Below are positions 12,601 through 25,200 of a stretch of DNA of 64,000 nt, one piece after another. Each line of letters begins with the position of its first letter. Position 1 is the stretch's first letter. Under the pieces are notes generated by a model. It was given only the letters and a program-made list of their open reading frames with translations, made no database searches and was not told the DNA's origin. A program made the position numbers and the translations under genes. Location of the stretch: assembly GCA_905178155.1 (NCBI GenBank), contig CAJINV010000002.1, positions 5,327,709 through 5,391,708 of the forward strand, read 5' to 3'. Source of the DNA: Amoebophrya sp. A120. Taxonomy: Eukaryota; Sar; Dinophyceae; Syndiniales; Amoebophryaceae.

Positions 12601-14281
12601 CGCCACCGCGGCGACCGCCAACACGTCGATTTCCAGCCGCTTCACGCAGGCGATCCAGGAAAATAACCGTATCAAATGTAAAAATGTCTTATGGCGCGCC
12701 TAAAGTAGCTTTTTTAAAAGTACTAGAATTTTTTTTTTGCAAGCGCTTCAGTGCCAGAACCTAGCTAATAAAACTAGCTAACTCTGAATATGCATGAGAA
12801 ATTTATTGCGAATAAGTGCAAAAGCACGTCGGCGTCGAGAGGTAAGTAGGCTGGTACCCTTCGAGGCTCTGGTCTACGGATCTGTCCAGAGCGGTCCCGT
12901 CGCCAAGCCTTGCTGAGGGTCCTCTACTCGGAGCTCTGGCTAGGTGTACGGTCCCGAAACGACGAAAACCGCGCGGAATTTACCAACCTCCGATACTCGG
13001 TTCCGAACATCCAGCCAGATCTTGACATTGGCGCACGATGGCGCTACCTACACTGCGACGGCGCATTAGCTGTCGAACATGGGAAAAAAAACCTCTGCGA
13101 ATCTATTGGGAAACTTCGCCCGAGTTTGTCCCCCTCCGCAGATGCCAACTGATCGGCCTCTTCGGGAGGGGTAGCTACATCGGGATTGGCGATTTTTTTG
13201 GGGGGTGTTTCGTAGGCCATTTTGCCGGCCACTTCGCGGGCCCTTTGGGGGCCCTGTGTTGGGGCAGGCCTGCGTGCCCGTTACTCTTTTCGCTGCGGTC
13301 CGCAGCAGGTGGCCTCCGCACTTGCGTATTGCGAACTCGTTCGCAAATTCGCAGTAGACACCGAACGTCATGAGATGGCCCACCTACTGTTTCAACCGGA
13401 GTAGATGACTTTGCGCACAACCAGAAACATGTCCGAGCTCGCCACGACGTACCGATAGCGCTCCGGACAGATCCGTGGGCCAGCCCTTCGTGGAAGACGA
13501 GCAAGCTACTACCTCTGAGTTAGACAACTGGTTACGCATGCAAAATTCCACCTAGTTTGATTAGCTAACTCTATCTAGTTTGGTATAGCTAGTTGCCGAC
13601 GTGCCGCACAAACATCAAAAAAAAAATTCTAGTACTTTTGAAAAAGCTACTTTAGGCGCGCCATATGTCTTGGCCTGGAAACTTGTAATGCTGCGTTGGG
13701 AATAGTGAATGCCCTGTAATGCACAGACAAGCATGAGAAATGTCTGCGCTTCTTTGTGTTGCGTTTTTCGCATGACAAGCTGCGTTTTTGCATGACAGGC
13801 AGAAGGGCCTCTTCTTGGACACGCATCATAAACTTTTTGATCATGCCAGACAACCATGACAAATCTCGCAATCTTCCAGACCCAGACATTTTTACAGTTG
13901 ATAAACCGGTTGGCGCTGCAATCGGTGCTCGAAAACGAGCACTACAAGAAGATGATTCGGAAGTTCCAGACGATCTTCAACAATCAGCTGCAAACCCTGC
14001 TGAACCAGGCGAAGCAAATTGTGGCGCAATTCGGCTTATCCTGTGCAAAAGTATCGTATTCGTATAAATGCAAGTCTTGCAGCATTACAAATTTTCTTCT
14101 CCAGGTAAATCCGCATTGCAAATTTTAATTCTCATGCTGAGGGAATTTGTCATGCATTTATACGAATCGAATATACTTTTGCAGTTCATATGGCTCGGAC
14201 CACTACCTTCACCAACTGCTGCTAAAATTGGACTTTAACGATCACTACTTGAACGCAAGCGTTGTGGTTCTGGGGGGCTAG
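6608..14281 (+). CDS. Gamma-tubulin complex component 2 (GCP2/Spc97 family)
   Basis: Predicted 1494 aa; family members are usually 700-1000 aa. Exons: 6608-7156, 7424-7542, 7771-7974, 8249-8936, 9104-9539, 9777-10646, 10751-11106, 11374-12230, 12478-12669, 13909-14036, 14196-14281; phases close. GCP2 binds GCP3 and gamma-tubulin to nucleate microtubules. Recognisable family blocks: ALIHLTRQILPLCEWHA, HALCAAVDNLVQEY, LWYLLQPSFETM, ATVPFFDMLADWLEEGKL with YDEFFV and WHNRYYVEP (GRIP1 region), then LLKYQCIFRHLIYLKYVEK, LRQQMYHFVHSLLH, LKLLSTCVLFATAVEDFIQ and the C-terminal LDFNDHY (GRIP2 region). Extra length comes from Ser/Gly/Asn/Thr-rich insertions (residues about 75-180 and in the middle). 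It has five GT-AG introns and six introners. GCP2 rather than GCP3 is my best reading; a phylogeny would settle it. Confidence 0.88.
7543..7765. mobile_element. Introner, family D
   Basis: Starts TATGGCGTTCTCAACTGTTA and ends with the complement. Perfect repeats TACAA at 7538-7542 and 7766-7770. Excision joins RPGY to KWLIVNADDP. Confidence 0.92.
10647..10745. mobile_element. Introner, family C, minimal 99-bp copy
   Basis: Shortest copy seen; almost entirely TIR (TATGAAATGCAAAAGCATCG against the complementary right end TTTTGCACAGGATA). Perfect repeats CACAG at 10642-10646 and 10746-10750. Excision joins NSSST to DEQLHLDN. Confidence 0.92.
11107..11368. mobile_element. Introner, family A
   Basis: Family A ends, perfect repeats CGAGT at 11102-11106 and 11369-11373. 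Excision joins LLQSSS to NLGGSSTSSGG. Confidence 0.92.
12231..12472. mobile_element. Introner, divergent TIR
   Basis: Starts TATCACAAGAAGAAAATG; the complemented right end reads TATGCAAAGAAAAAAGTG. Perfect repeats CTGTT at 12226-12230 and 12473-12477. Excision gives MYHTLLKLLSTCVLF, matching the conserved GCP block. Confidence 0.85.
12670..13903. mobile_element. Introner, family A, split by a nested TIR element
   Basis: Family A ends with perfect repeats AACCG at 12665-12669 and 13904-13908. The left TIR is interrupted after 20 bp by the nested element at 12690-13665; the rest resumes at TGTCTTGGCCTGG. Without the insert it is about 253 bp. Its core is inverted relative to the copy at 3977. 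Excision gives ENNRLALQSVLEN. Confidence 0.92.
12690..13665. mobile_element. 976-bp TIR element nested in an introner
   Basis: Ends are near-identical inverted repeats of about 50 bp beginning TATGGCGCGCCTAAAGTAGC, with one mismatch seen. The flanking 5-bp repeats TGTCT (12685-12689 and 13666-13670) are perfect. Same TAT...ATA end rule and 5-bp duplication as the introners, but about four times longer and GC-richer inside. No convincing transposase: the longest internal ORFs are about 110 codons, on both strands, and unrecognised. Confidence 0.85.
14037..14190. mobile_element. Introner, family C, inverted orientation
   Basis: Begins TATCCTGTGCAAAAG, which is the complement of the usual right end, so this copy is flipped. 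Flanks CGGCT/TGGCT (one mismatch). Excision gives VAQFGSDHYLHQL and the GCP C-terminus. Confidence 0.88.
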
Positions 14282-15430
14282 CGGTCGTGTGAGTATGTAC
14301 TTACAAACATAGCTGCTGCATTGTTTTGGTTTTTCTCATTTTACCGTCTCTCTTTGTGATTCTTGTGAAGATGGCCAAGCCCTCACACCGTTTAGCTGAA
14401 CTACAGTGCCCTCACTAAACTATCTGGCTCTGGGCCTCGAGCTTTTATCACGCTGTCGCACAAAGACAAAAGCAAATCTCAAACTCATTATTGTACTTGT
14501 TGCCGGCGGCGGCGGCGCGCAAAAACAAGTCTAGCATTCCTAGTAGTGCCAGAGTGTGTAGTTGAGCATCTGCAGCATGATTCGTAACGGTCGTGTATTT
14601 TCTAAGTTGGCCTGTGGTCCTGATGAAATATCAGAAGTCTGTTGTATCTACTATAGAACGAGGCTTAATAAGTGCGGGAGTGGTCATTGGCTTTTATGTC
14701 TGTTCCGATGTTAATTGATCTGTTCCGGTGCGGCGTACCTAAAGTTCTCAGAAAGTAAGCCGCGTAACTAATTGATTGAGTTGTGAGGCGATGGCAGGAT
14801 ATTTTTATATCGTGAGTAGTGTTGCCCGCGCAGCAAGTGCTGTTACCAGGTACTAACCACAATTGTGCGGCGCTGATGATTCCTTTTGCCACAGAACTTA
14901 CCGAGTAGAAGAAGTGAGCGCAGGAGCTGCTCCCGTTGTGGTCTACTGCTCTTATTTCAATTTCACTAACTTCCTGGATGAGCAAGAGCAAGTCACGCCG
15001 ACAGAGACAACTAGAGAAAAAGAAGAATTGAACGGAGACCACGACGGTGTGAATGCACAAACACGAAGATGCTATTTGCAGAACTGTTTCACTTGAGCAT
15101 TCGTCGCTCCTCGTGTCAAAGTAGTCGTGTTGTGTTCCGTTACTAGTGGTGCTAGTGCTAGATAAGACTGATTATAGTGCTGGCGTAGTTGAAGCGGGAG
15201 GACAAGCTGCATCAAGACGAGATCAAGATCTCCCCTCTCAGAATGTTTTTAACAGCACACTACGATATTGAAAATTTTTTTAAAAGCGCCGGAACAACAA
15301 GGACGAGCACGAGCAGCCCCTGCTTCATCCCTGTTCGATCGCGAGCACCACCAGCAATCCGAGTTTTTTGAGGAGCGGTTGGACAACTGTTGTTGCACAA
15401 GTAGAACAACTTCCAGGCCACCGTGAGCAA
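14282..15430. other. Intergenic, no supported gene
   Basis: No recognisable gene. A 77-codon + ORF at 14863-15096 has no family resemblance and no conserved context. It contains a short GGCGGCGGCGGCG run near 14503. Confidence 0.5.
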
Positions 15431-15772
15431 ATGCAACCGCCCGGTCCCGGGGATGCAACAAGTGGCCGCCCGCCCGGGGGTGGATCATCCGCAGCAGGAG
15501 GGGGCACCACGAGGACCGGCGTCGGCGGCAGTAGTTCGTCGGGAAGCGGGAACAAAATCAAGAATCCCCACCCGATTATGTCAACCATATCTTTTCCGCA
15601 GCAGATGAAACAGCCACCATTGCTCCTCCCCATCCCGTCAGCGCACGAGACGGCGTTGCGGCAAAACCCAAACCCAAATTACCAGCACGGCGGAGCGACA
15701 AGTTCCACAGCGGTGTTTCATCAGCGGACGTCGCAACGGGCGGGTATAGTTTTAGAATTCGACTCGATATGA
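15431..15772 (+). CDS. Possible short Gly/Ser/Pro-rich ORF or exon
   Basis: 113 codons from ATG 15431 (open upstream to 15368). Composition is Gly/Ser/Pro/Gln-rich (PPGGGSSAAGGGTTRTGVGG), like the exons of the other long genes here and unlike the AT-rich surroundings. A GTATAG near 15744 could be a 5' splice site, so this may be an exon rather than a whole gene. No domain recognised. Confidence 0.35.
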   Translation: MQPPGPGDATSGRPPGGGSSAAGGGTTRTGVGGSSSSGSGNKIKNPHPIMSTISFPQQMKQPPLLLPIPSAHETALRQNPNPNYQHGGATSSTAVFHQRTSQRAGIVLEFDSI

Positions 15773-18648
15773 TTTGTGATTAATTCTTTCTCGTGATTTA
15801 GTTTTGGTGGAAAAGAGATGAATGCTGCTTCTACTCACTTGCAATAGCGATGCAGATACTGCTAGCTAGAAAAGAAGTACCTCAAAAAACGAGGTGGACC
15901 ACCAGCAGCAACAGGTGTTTCTTTTTTTGCATCCGATATAACTAAAGATTTACTGTAGTACTAGAGCAGTCGTGCTCGTGGTTCGTTTCTCACTTGGTTT
16001 TGCATCCCGAGAATGCTCGGGAGAGTCGTTGTATTTCTCGAGATTTCTCGAGATTTCCAGCCTAGTAGAGGAAATTATCACTGATGTTAAATAGATGACA
16101 CAGGAGAGGAAGATCTTGATCTCTGTCTTCAACAGACTCCATGCTCTGATTCGCAGCGCCGAGCATGCACCGCATCACGCAGATGGATCCTTGTACTAGC
16201 AAGTTGCATTATGAATATACTTCCGAACTTTTTTTTATTCACTTTTTTGGAGTGAGGGTGGTTATACATATACATGCCTCTGATGAGAAGCTTCAAGTTA
16301 TTATACGAGATCTACAACTACTACTACAGCTACACCGACCTGAAAAGAGATCCAGCCAAGCGATTTGCAGCAGGAGCTTCTGCTACTTCGAAAAAAAGAC
16401 CGGTTGAGAACTATGTTGATTTTCGACCACACATAGAGAACCTTAGCAGCGAAGTAGAGTTCGTTTTTGCTAGCAGTCTGGAAGATGCTGAACAAGTTGA
16501 TCATGATCCGTTTTTTTTCGCGCACAAGAACTTTGCATGAAGTTGCACTACTTGAACTTGTAATCCCAGTCTTACGAAGAGGAGCAGAGCACTGCAGTAC
16601 TAGTTCGAAGCGATCTCAACAAGCGACCACGCACGGGCGTGTTGACCGCTGCCAACTGAAAAAAATTCTCCACAAAAACACAAAGCAGTCAGAGGAGTAG
16701 ATTTCTTGTAAGGATTTTCTAGAGAGACACTAGCACAGACAGATACTACAACTGCTATACGACGATAAAACTAGACCAGTACTTCTATAGGAAGATCAAT
16801 AAAGATTTAAGATTTAGTATCTAGAGAAGTTGGTAAGAATTTGAACTTCTACTGTACTTCAAGTTTACCGACTACTCTAATTGAGCACAAAATCATCTAG
16901 GACCTCCTCTATTACGGTAGTCAGTAGCAAAGCCCTCTAACGCTTTTTGAAAACGAACAAGAGCCGTACTATCACGACGCCAAACTACTACTACATCATC
17001 AAGTAGAAGAAGGCGCGTGGTCCGATTAGTGCGCCGCAAGAAGAGGTACTAGTACAGGAAATACAACCAGAGGTAGTATTTGTATTGTCTGACTCAATTT
17101 GAATTTGTATGATGAACTCCATTGAAAAATTTCCGAAGCAGAAACAGTGGCTCTCTACTCTCTAACTGTTTTCCTGTCCGCTTTCTATCGGAATAAATTA
17201 CCTCCAGGCGGGGGCGGTCGTAAAAAATAAATTGAACTTCTGAAGTATTGCTTCTTGCACGTTGTAAGAACAGTAGATCTTACTATTAGTGCCACACCCA
17301 CACAAGAAGTACTAGTTTTATCAGACATGATTGTGGTCCTCAAGCTGCTAGAAAATCCGAGCACGTAAACCTCTTGGTTGCTAAGGCTGACACCCTCCTC
17401 TACTTTTTTCGGCGACAGTTTTTTTTACGCACTGTCTAAATTCTAACTCCGACATCAAATAATGTTTTTGACCATATTTTGATGCCCATGAAACACCAAA
17501 ATTAGTTGCCGCATTGACAAAAAGGAGAAGACTTGTCCCCCTGCTAGAACTGTTGATCGCGATTTCATCTAGATTTCTTTCACCACGCTAGGAGCTATTA
17601 TTGTAGTTGATTTTATATTTACTGACAAGCCGCACCCTTGGGCTTGATTTATTACTTCTCACTTTTTATTTCCGTATTTTGAAGAATTTGAATATCAGAC
17701 ACATCAACCAAAAGCATCGAGACTCTCAAATCGAGCTCGTGTGCCGTAACAATAACTACCTTCGGCGCAAAGGTGGGAATAAGTAGTCTATTTCAAGACG
17801 TACTACCACGGCACTATCACTTTTGTGTACAGAAGCAGCCTGTTGTAGTGCCCCTTTGCGCTGGGTGGATCGTTTCTTCGCAAACGAGCCGCTCAAGCTC
17901 TTGGCTCCTTTCATTCTTATTTTCGCTTTCTTGTTCCCGCAGAATATTAATATTTCGGGTGTTAAGTGATAAAAGATAGATATCATTCTCATATCGATAG
18001 GGTACTAGGAGTGGTTCTGGTTGATTGTGGAACGAATTTGTACAAATCCACAAGCACAATTTTCCCTTGTTATTGTAAGCGCACCTTGTGCGTTCACAAC
18101 CGACTTCGACGTAGTCCGAAGGTAGGTTGAGGGTTCATGAGATCGCGTTTTCTCTTCAGAAACCTATTTTTATGCCGGAGATAAAATACGTATACGGCGC
18201 TTGCGCTTGTCGCAGCGTTTCCACATTTCTATTTGACGGCTTATTTGCACCACAAACACGCTCACAGTCGTGGGCTTTGCTTATTTTTTCTTTTTGTTGT
18301 TGACACTACGATACTCGGCTTTCGTTTCTTGATTTTCTATATCTTCCGTAAATCAAAATCATTGATACACATGCACCTACCAGCGAGTCATTGATAACGA
18401 TGTTTTAAAACTAGACAAGCAACTGGCGTTTCGAAACTATACAAGCAACTGGCGAGATATTTTTATTACAGAGCATTCATTCCAATTTTTTGTCATTGTG
18501 TATTTATTCCGGTACTTTTCATTTCATTTTTTTTTTTCGTCTTAGATGAACAGGTCGCGGCTGACGAGTATGAATATTGTTGTTTGTGACTAGCAGCCTG
18601 GCCTCGTCCCGATTTATTTCCTGCTACTACCACTAGCACTACCTACTT
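15773..18648. other. AT-rich gene-poor stretch
   Basis: About 2.9 kb of AT-rich sequence with frequent stops on both strands. An 88-codon + ORF at 16274-16540 is possible but unsupported. No introner TIRs, repeats or RNA genes recognised. Confidence 0.5.
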
Positions 18649-18921
18649 TTAATAAATATTTGTACACGACGTTCTTTCTACATACATGTCGACAAGAGCT
18701 GCATCACAGATGACCACCTCCTTCTTCGTCGGCGGAAGTCGTGCGACCTTTTTGGCCAGGAAGTAGACGTTCTGATTTTCAACAAGCGGAGGTACAACTA
18801 CAAGCTGCAAAACATCTTCTTCACCTCCCTCGACTTCAATCAGCTTGAGTATCAAACGGCGTGCTTCTTTCTTTTCATACACGTCAAACCAGGACTGCTG
18901 GCTGCGGTGAGGTTCCTCCAT
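18649..18921 (-). CDS. Possible small minus-strand ORF, unknown
   Basis: 90 codons from an ATG at 18921 on the minus strand. Composition is protein-like (Glu/Lys/Val/Leu-rich, for example KKEARRLILKLIEVEGG and VVVPPLVENQNVYFLAKKVA). It would be the only minus-strand gene in the window and lies just upstream of the next + gene, so it may be chance. No family recognised. Confidence 0.25.
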   Translation of the reverse strand: MEEPHRSQQSWFDVYEKKEARRLILKLIEVEGGEEDVLQLVVVPPLVENQNVYFLAKKVARLPPTKKEVVICDAALVDMYVERTSCTNIY

Positions 18922-19200
18922 CAGCACTAGTTAGTAGAAGTAATAGACGCTGCACAAGCAGTAGACCTCCACCGATATCACACTTTGTCGAAAACCAAGC
19001 CCGAAGACGACCGTGGACAATCAAGAAGAGGCTTCTGAGAATATCATCCGGCCGAGGAAAACATCCAATAACTTTCTTCGAAGTTTTGTGTTGTATTGAA
19101 TTCTACGATTCGGGCGGCAGCGACGAGTAAAGAAACATCGTCTGGAGAACTACTGTGTCAACAGCAAATCTTTTCAACCAACTGCACAAAAATTCTGATC

Positions 19201-22200
19201 ATGCCTGCACCAACGAAAGTGTCATCTCTTGTTCCTCCGGGACAGCAGCTCCTGCGCGAGGAAGGAGTTCCTTTTTCATCAGAAGTCGGTGCGGAGATGT
19301 TGTTGACCAACTGCGACGAGGCAAACAAAGAAGAGTCCTATGAGAAGTGCTGTCCGGTTCAAGTACTAGAAAATAATTCGGCTGATGCACTTGCACAACA
19401 AGTATCAGAAGGAAGTGATCCTCGCGGCGACGAAGATGAGGGCATGAACTTGCGGCAGAGCGATGTGATTCACCCAAGAGCGGGCGTTGTACCAGGACAG
19501 AAGATCGAGCAGCAGATCTTGTTTCGGGCGAGCAGTTGTACCGCGGCTACACCTCCGATGGAGCAGACGACGCCGAATTTTGAGCGTCCTCGCACTACGG
19601 ACGATATCGTCACGGATCCGAACAACGTCGCGGCAGGTAGTGGTAGAAGAACCTCGGGGCGGCGGTCGCCCTCGTGGTCTAGTCGTACCCCGACGGCAGC
19701 GATGAATATTGCGCCAGATTTGTTGGTTGATGCCAGGTTTGTTGGTACTAGCTTATCGACTCCAAGAGCTCCACCGAGTTGTGCAGGGAAAAAGGTGGTG
19801 GAGCTGCTGAACCAGGAAATGAAGAAGAAGAAGGACACGAAGGGGGACGACGACCACGTCCATGATAAAAATCCCAGAGTACTAGCTGTCGAACAATCTT
19901 CCACGGTCGCGGCCGACCAGGCAGCAGGAGGTGGTGGCGCGGCGGCCATGCGGCAACCTGCATTTGGACCACAGAGAGGTGGTCGTGGACCTGGAACTGA
20001 AGCTGCTTTCTTTTCGCCCAAAACCGGCCGTGCAGGTTGTATGATTATGATGAACAACTACAACACGCAGGTCGTTGATGAAGAGCAACTGATGATGACT
20101 CCGACGAGCACCAACATGCACGGACAGGAACAACAACATCTGCAAGACAGCACGCTGCAGCATTATTCCTTCCCGAATCTGCAGCCCTCGCTGTCTCTGT
20201 CCCGCGATTGCTCGGCGGAGACCATGACCATGCAATGGACGACAACAAATGGAGGTGTTCTTGTCGGCGGTGGTCGCGGTGGTCACCAGCAACCGCAGCA
20301 TCAGCATCATCGTCGTCACTACTCCCTTATCAAGTGTAAAGATGTCTGGGTCTGAAAGAATGCGCGATTTGTCATGCCGCTTTTCCATGACCCATGAGGT
20401 CTCAAATGCCGCCGGAGCTAGCATGACAGATTCTGCAAGAACTTTCTAATGCCTATCCTGCATGAGAAACTACCTCCCGACTTGGTCAAAATTGGGCGAC
20501 TTTTGGTAATCATGCAACACAGATTTTTGCATGCTGCAGTTGCAGATTTAGCATGACAAGTTGCAATCTTCCAGACCCAGACATTTTTACATTTGATATC
20601 CCTCGACAGTACAGCCAGCACGGGGTTGCAACTGCTCAGCAGCTCCTATGGGCCGCACCAGACGCCTCCCAACCCACACTACCACAACTACACTCCCATG
20701 GCAAGAGACCGCTCCCACACGACACCTCGCTTTCACATCCCCGCCGGCTCCCCGCAGGCCTCCGAGGATGCCAGCACGCCGAGAGTCATGCAATTTCCGC
20801 CCATCGACACGCCTAAAGGTTATAGTTCTGAAGATCATCAGGGGCAGGTGGGATCAGGTAGTTCTCCTGGTGGCGGGGATGAACTACATCAAGAACGAGA
20901 GGGCAAAAACGCGGGTACTAGGGCGACGTCAGCACCATCGGCTGCCGTACAAATCGCTCCCCGAACCCTGTTTTCCATGTCGAACTCAGCTCAAGATAGC
21001 AACGGGGGCTTGAACGGCAAGTCGCTGCCAAATCTGGGACCCCTGCTCCTCCGCGGCGAGTCCAACCAGAGTTCTTTGGACGGTCAGTTTTGTGCTGGTG
21101 TGGGACGAGGGGAAGAAATATACGTTCTAGATAACGCCGGGACACCAGCATCAAAGGAGCTGCACCAACCTGGGATGGTGATGAGGATGCGACAGGGAAG
21201 GTTCCAACACCGCCAACAACCCTCGATCGAGGAGGAGAGTCCATCCAACATCCCCGCGTTATGGTGTTCTCAAACGTTACATTCTCAACTGTTACATGGA
21301 TTTGCATTTGTGATGCTAAAATGGGAAAAATGAAAGGGGGGGGCATTGCGCGTCTTGCATGACAGATTTGGCACAGATTGTCAGCCTGTTTGGCCCTTCC
21401 AGACTTTGTCATGCAGAACAGCTTGATCGTGTAGATGATAATGGTAGTTTTGCATGACAAATCATGTAACCACTGAGAATGTAACACTTGAGAACTCCAT
21501 ACGCGTCACGGTGCGCCGCGCACGGTGACAGCATGGTCGAGACCGCGATCCAGAATATCAAGCTGTCGCCCGCCGGCGTTCATCATGGCAGTAGTGGAGC
21601 GGGGGGCTTCTTCCAGAAAAATACTGGTACGTGGTCCAGGGGACCGAGCACAACACCTCCAAGGGGGCTACTTCTACAAAATAACCGTCAGGAGTTCTCA
21701 TCTCCTCGTTGCGGACGACCGGGCGATGCGGGGACTCCTGATACGGCAAGTGATGTTGGTCCAGGAGAAGATACACCACGACCAGCAAACGGCGGGCACG
21801 ATTTTAGTAGTGCCAGCAAATCGTCGTCCTCGTCCCCGCTAGTAGTCGTGGCAGAGGGCGAGCAGACGGAAAGGGAAACACCATCATCTCCTGGAGAGAG
21901 CGATCCTGATCTGCTTCTGGATGAAGAAGCCTCTGGTGCTCGTGGTCCTCTCCATCGCAGCTCCTCCTACGTCGCCCGTGCGCAGCAGCTCCGGCGGGGC
22001 GGCAGTTCTGGCACAACGGGCAGCCGCACCAGTATGAGAGTGGTGCACAACTGCTCCCTCTTTCCTTCATTTGTATTGCATGCATGGCAAGAACAGAAGA
22101 ATGTTGGTTCCGCATCACAAATCTGCACACGAATTTTAGTACTGTCTGACAGGTTCCATGTCATGCGGACAGTGCTTAAAGACAGGAGGGGGATTCGGTA

Positions 22201-25200
22201 TTTTGATTTTGCATATACAAGTGCGAGGGAGAGGCGGGGGTCGAGTTGTGCACTACTTTCATAACCAGCTCTGGTTGTGGTCGTCGAGGAGTTCTTGCAG
22301 TTGGTTCTCTGGCCGTCGGAGGAGACGATCTTCTGGGAGGAGGGGCACCAGCTCACCACCTGCCGGAACCTCCGACGCCAAGGGTGCTAGAAATTTTGAA
22401 CGACACGGCTTCCTCCCCCGCTTCCGGCGCATCACCTACCTCTTTAATAAGGGCAGAAGTTGTAGACGTAGTAGAGCACCCACCTCCACCTCCTGCTCCT
22501 CCTGCTATAGCTGGTGAAGACGTTGTTGAAGAGGACGTTAAGCGATCACCTTTTCTGGGTCAACATCAGAGTAGAGACCACCACGACGACGACCTGGACC
22601 ACAAAACAAGGATCAACGCAGAGGAGGACATCGCGATCCGGACCGTTCCGGGGCAGTTCAACCGTCCGGCCGGGGAAGACGTTTTCGGGGAGTGCGGAGA
22701 CGACGAAGTTCCAGATGATGTTCGGCTCTCATCTATCCTCCGTGAAACTGTTGAAATAAACGTCGTCCCACGACCCGAGATGTGTCAAAAATGTGCATGA
22801 ATCAAACCAAAATGAAATTTCTCTTGCGCAGCCACATGAGAAGCGGTTTTGAATGCTCGTCGTTTCTGGGAGTTTGCAAAAAAAAAGGTTAAGGTTTGTC
22901 AACATACTAGACCTAGAGGCAGGACGACGGCGAGGCGATTGATTTGTGATGCCGCGCCCGCAGCTAGTACACTCGCTAGTATTAGAACGATTACATTACG
23001 AGCCCAAGTTTGATGTCATGCGCGAAAACCACAGGGTGTTCTGTTGCGTTGATGGTTTGTGTAGCAAAATTAAATACGTACTCATCTCCGTGGCGGGGAA
23101 GTTTTTGCGCAGGATATCATCGTCCGCTTTGGTGTTTCATCCACGACAAGTTGGGGAGAACGAAGCAGCGGGCACTCTTCACGTCACACAGAAACAAGGG
23201 GATCCAGACCCATCCCTTCCAGCTCGCAGCTCTTGCCCAGAGGAAGAGTTACCACAACCTACGTCGACGAGGACCCTTCTAGAAGAGCCAGCTGTTGGCG
23301 TGTTGAAGGAAGAGCATCACAGGCTAGAAAAAGGTGAACAGGTAGTGGAAAATGATGCAAAAGCACGACGTGCTGACGCTTGTGAAGAGGACCAAAAAGC
23401 GATCGTGCGCGGCGATGAAGGACCACAGCAAATTGACACGCAGCAAGTGCAGCAGCGACAGGAGATGCTGAGCCAGGACAAAATTAGTCTTCAGCAAGCG
23501 ATGTTTATGCAAGAAAAAAACTGTCGTGCAAGTACTCAAGTTTCACTTTGTGTTGCGGTTGCGGACGATGCAAGATGTTGACAGGAGTCACACCTGTGGT
23601 CATTGTTCTGGATGTGCATGATCTCCATAGGCTCGCTGCTTCATGCGTCGTGTAGTTCTTTTGATTTACTAGCTGCGCATGAAAAATATGAAAATTCTAA
23701 TTCAAAACAAATTGGTGATGCTGTTTAGTTTACCTTACATACATTACAAAAGTGACGCTTGCAGCATGCTTTTTTTCGTGGATAACGTTACTGAGCGAAA
23801 CAAAAACGACGACCACCACCTGGACGATAGGTGAGACCGCGCGGACGAAAATGTCATCTAAAGGGGGCACAACATCCTGCGGGGCAGGCCGCGCTGTTGT
23901 ATCTACGTCTAAAACCACCACAAAAAAGTCGATTGAGATTCAGTACCACGACGGTAACTACAATCGTCACCACCACCGCGACCACGAGCTGCAGCAGCAG
24001 GAGGGTGACAACAAGATGCCCGCCATCGTGCAGCACGAAGATGAGTTGCAGCGAGATGGTGCATCGAATAACAATTTTTATCCAGCACCCGCCAGCAAAT
24101 ATAGTTCTAGTTCTTCTACTCCAGCGGGCAAAAATCGCCCGAGGCAGAACTACATCAACCTCGGCAAGACGAGAAGCATCTCCCACACAGCTTCACCAAC
24201 CAGTGGGGCCTCGTCCGCGGTCCCTAGCGCACCTGGTTCTTATGTGACACGGCAGATTTCTGGAGGGCGTACTATGAACAAGACCACGGCCGCTCCTGTC
24301 GCAAATTATGGCTACAAGAAAAGTGCTGGAACGGAACAGCAGCAACAGCAATACTCTCAAAAAATTGATGTGTATCCCCTACCTCAGCAAGAGCACCAGC
24401 GTTTATTTGAAGAGTATCCGACATCATTCCCGAAGATCCCGGCGGGGGAACCAAATTGGAAGGGACCATCTTCAAAGGGAGCGGTTTTTCCAGCGGGACG
24501 CGACGTGGTGCACCAGTATTACGTAAATCACAACCAGTGTAGCAGTAGTGGAACTGGTTTCAACAGTACTAGCAACCACTTCTACAACAAAGGGGCTTCT
24601 GGTGGACGTCGAGGAGGAGGTGGAGCTCCTGCAGCTGATGTTGCCAGCAGCTACGGCTACCACTCCACGTCCACCGAACACACGACAGCAGGCGACAATT
24701 TTTACCCAAATTACTCCAGTAACGGGCCCCCAAAACAGGAGAAGAAGAAACTTGAAAAAAACCTTAAAAAAACTTGAGCATTTTTGATTTATGGCATTGC
24801 AAAAAGCAGAAATCAAGAGGGGCGACCGGAGGACAAAAAAAAGGCACGGAACGGACGCGATTTCCGGTTTCTAAAAATAACAATCGCGGCGGCGATTTTG
24901 AAAAACTAAGTTAGGTGAAGGGCGGGCGCAAATTAAAAATCCAAGGACTCGATCGGGAGGCTTTTTTTTCATTTTATAGCGCGCCAAAATCCAAATTTGT
25001 GCCGCAGGAATAGTCGTGCATAATTTTCACGCGAAGGCGCGCCATTTTCAAAACTTTATGCGTTCGACTAGGGGCAGATATTTTCCGCAGAAATGGGGCA
25101 GCATTTCGCACGAACTAGACGGTCGTGGGGCGCGGCTCTTCTTCATTTAGGTGGGGGCCGCCTCGATGCATTGGTTGCGCCGCTCGCGGGGATGTTCAAA

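Noticed and set aside
12910-13504. ORFs of 80-110 codons inside the 976-bp nested element as a transposase
   Set aside because: They overlap on both strands, lack any recognisable transposase motif, and are too short; kept only as possible relics.
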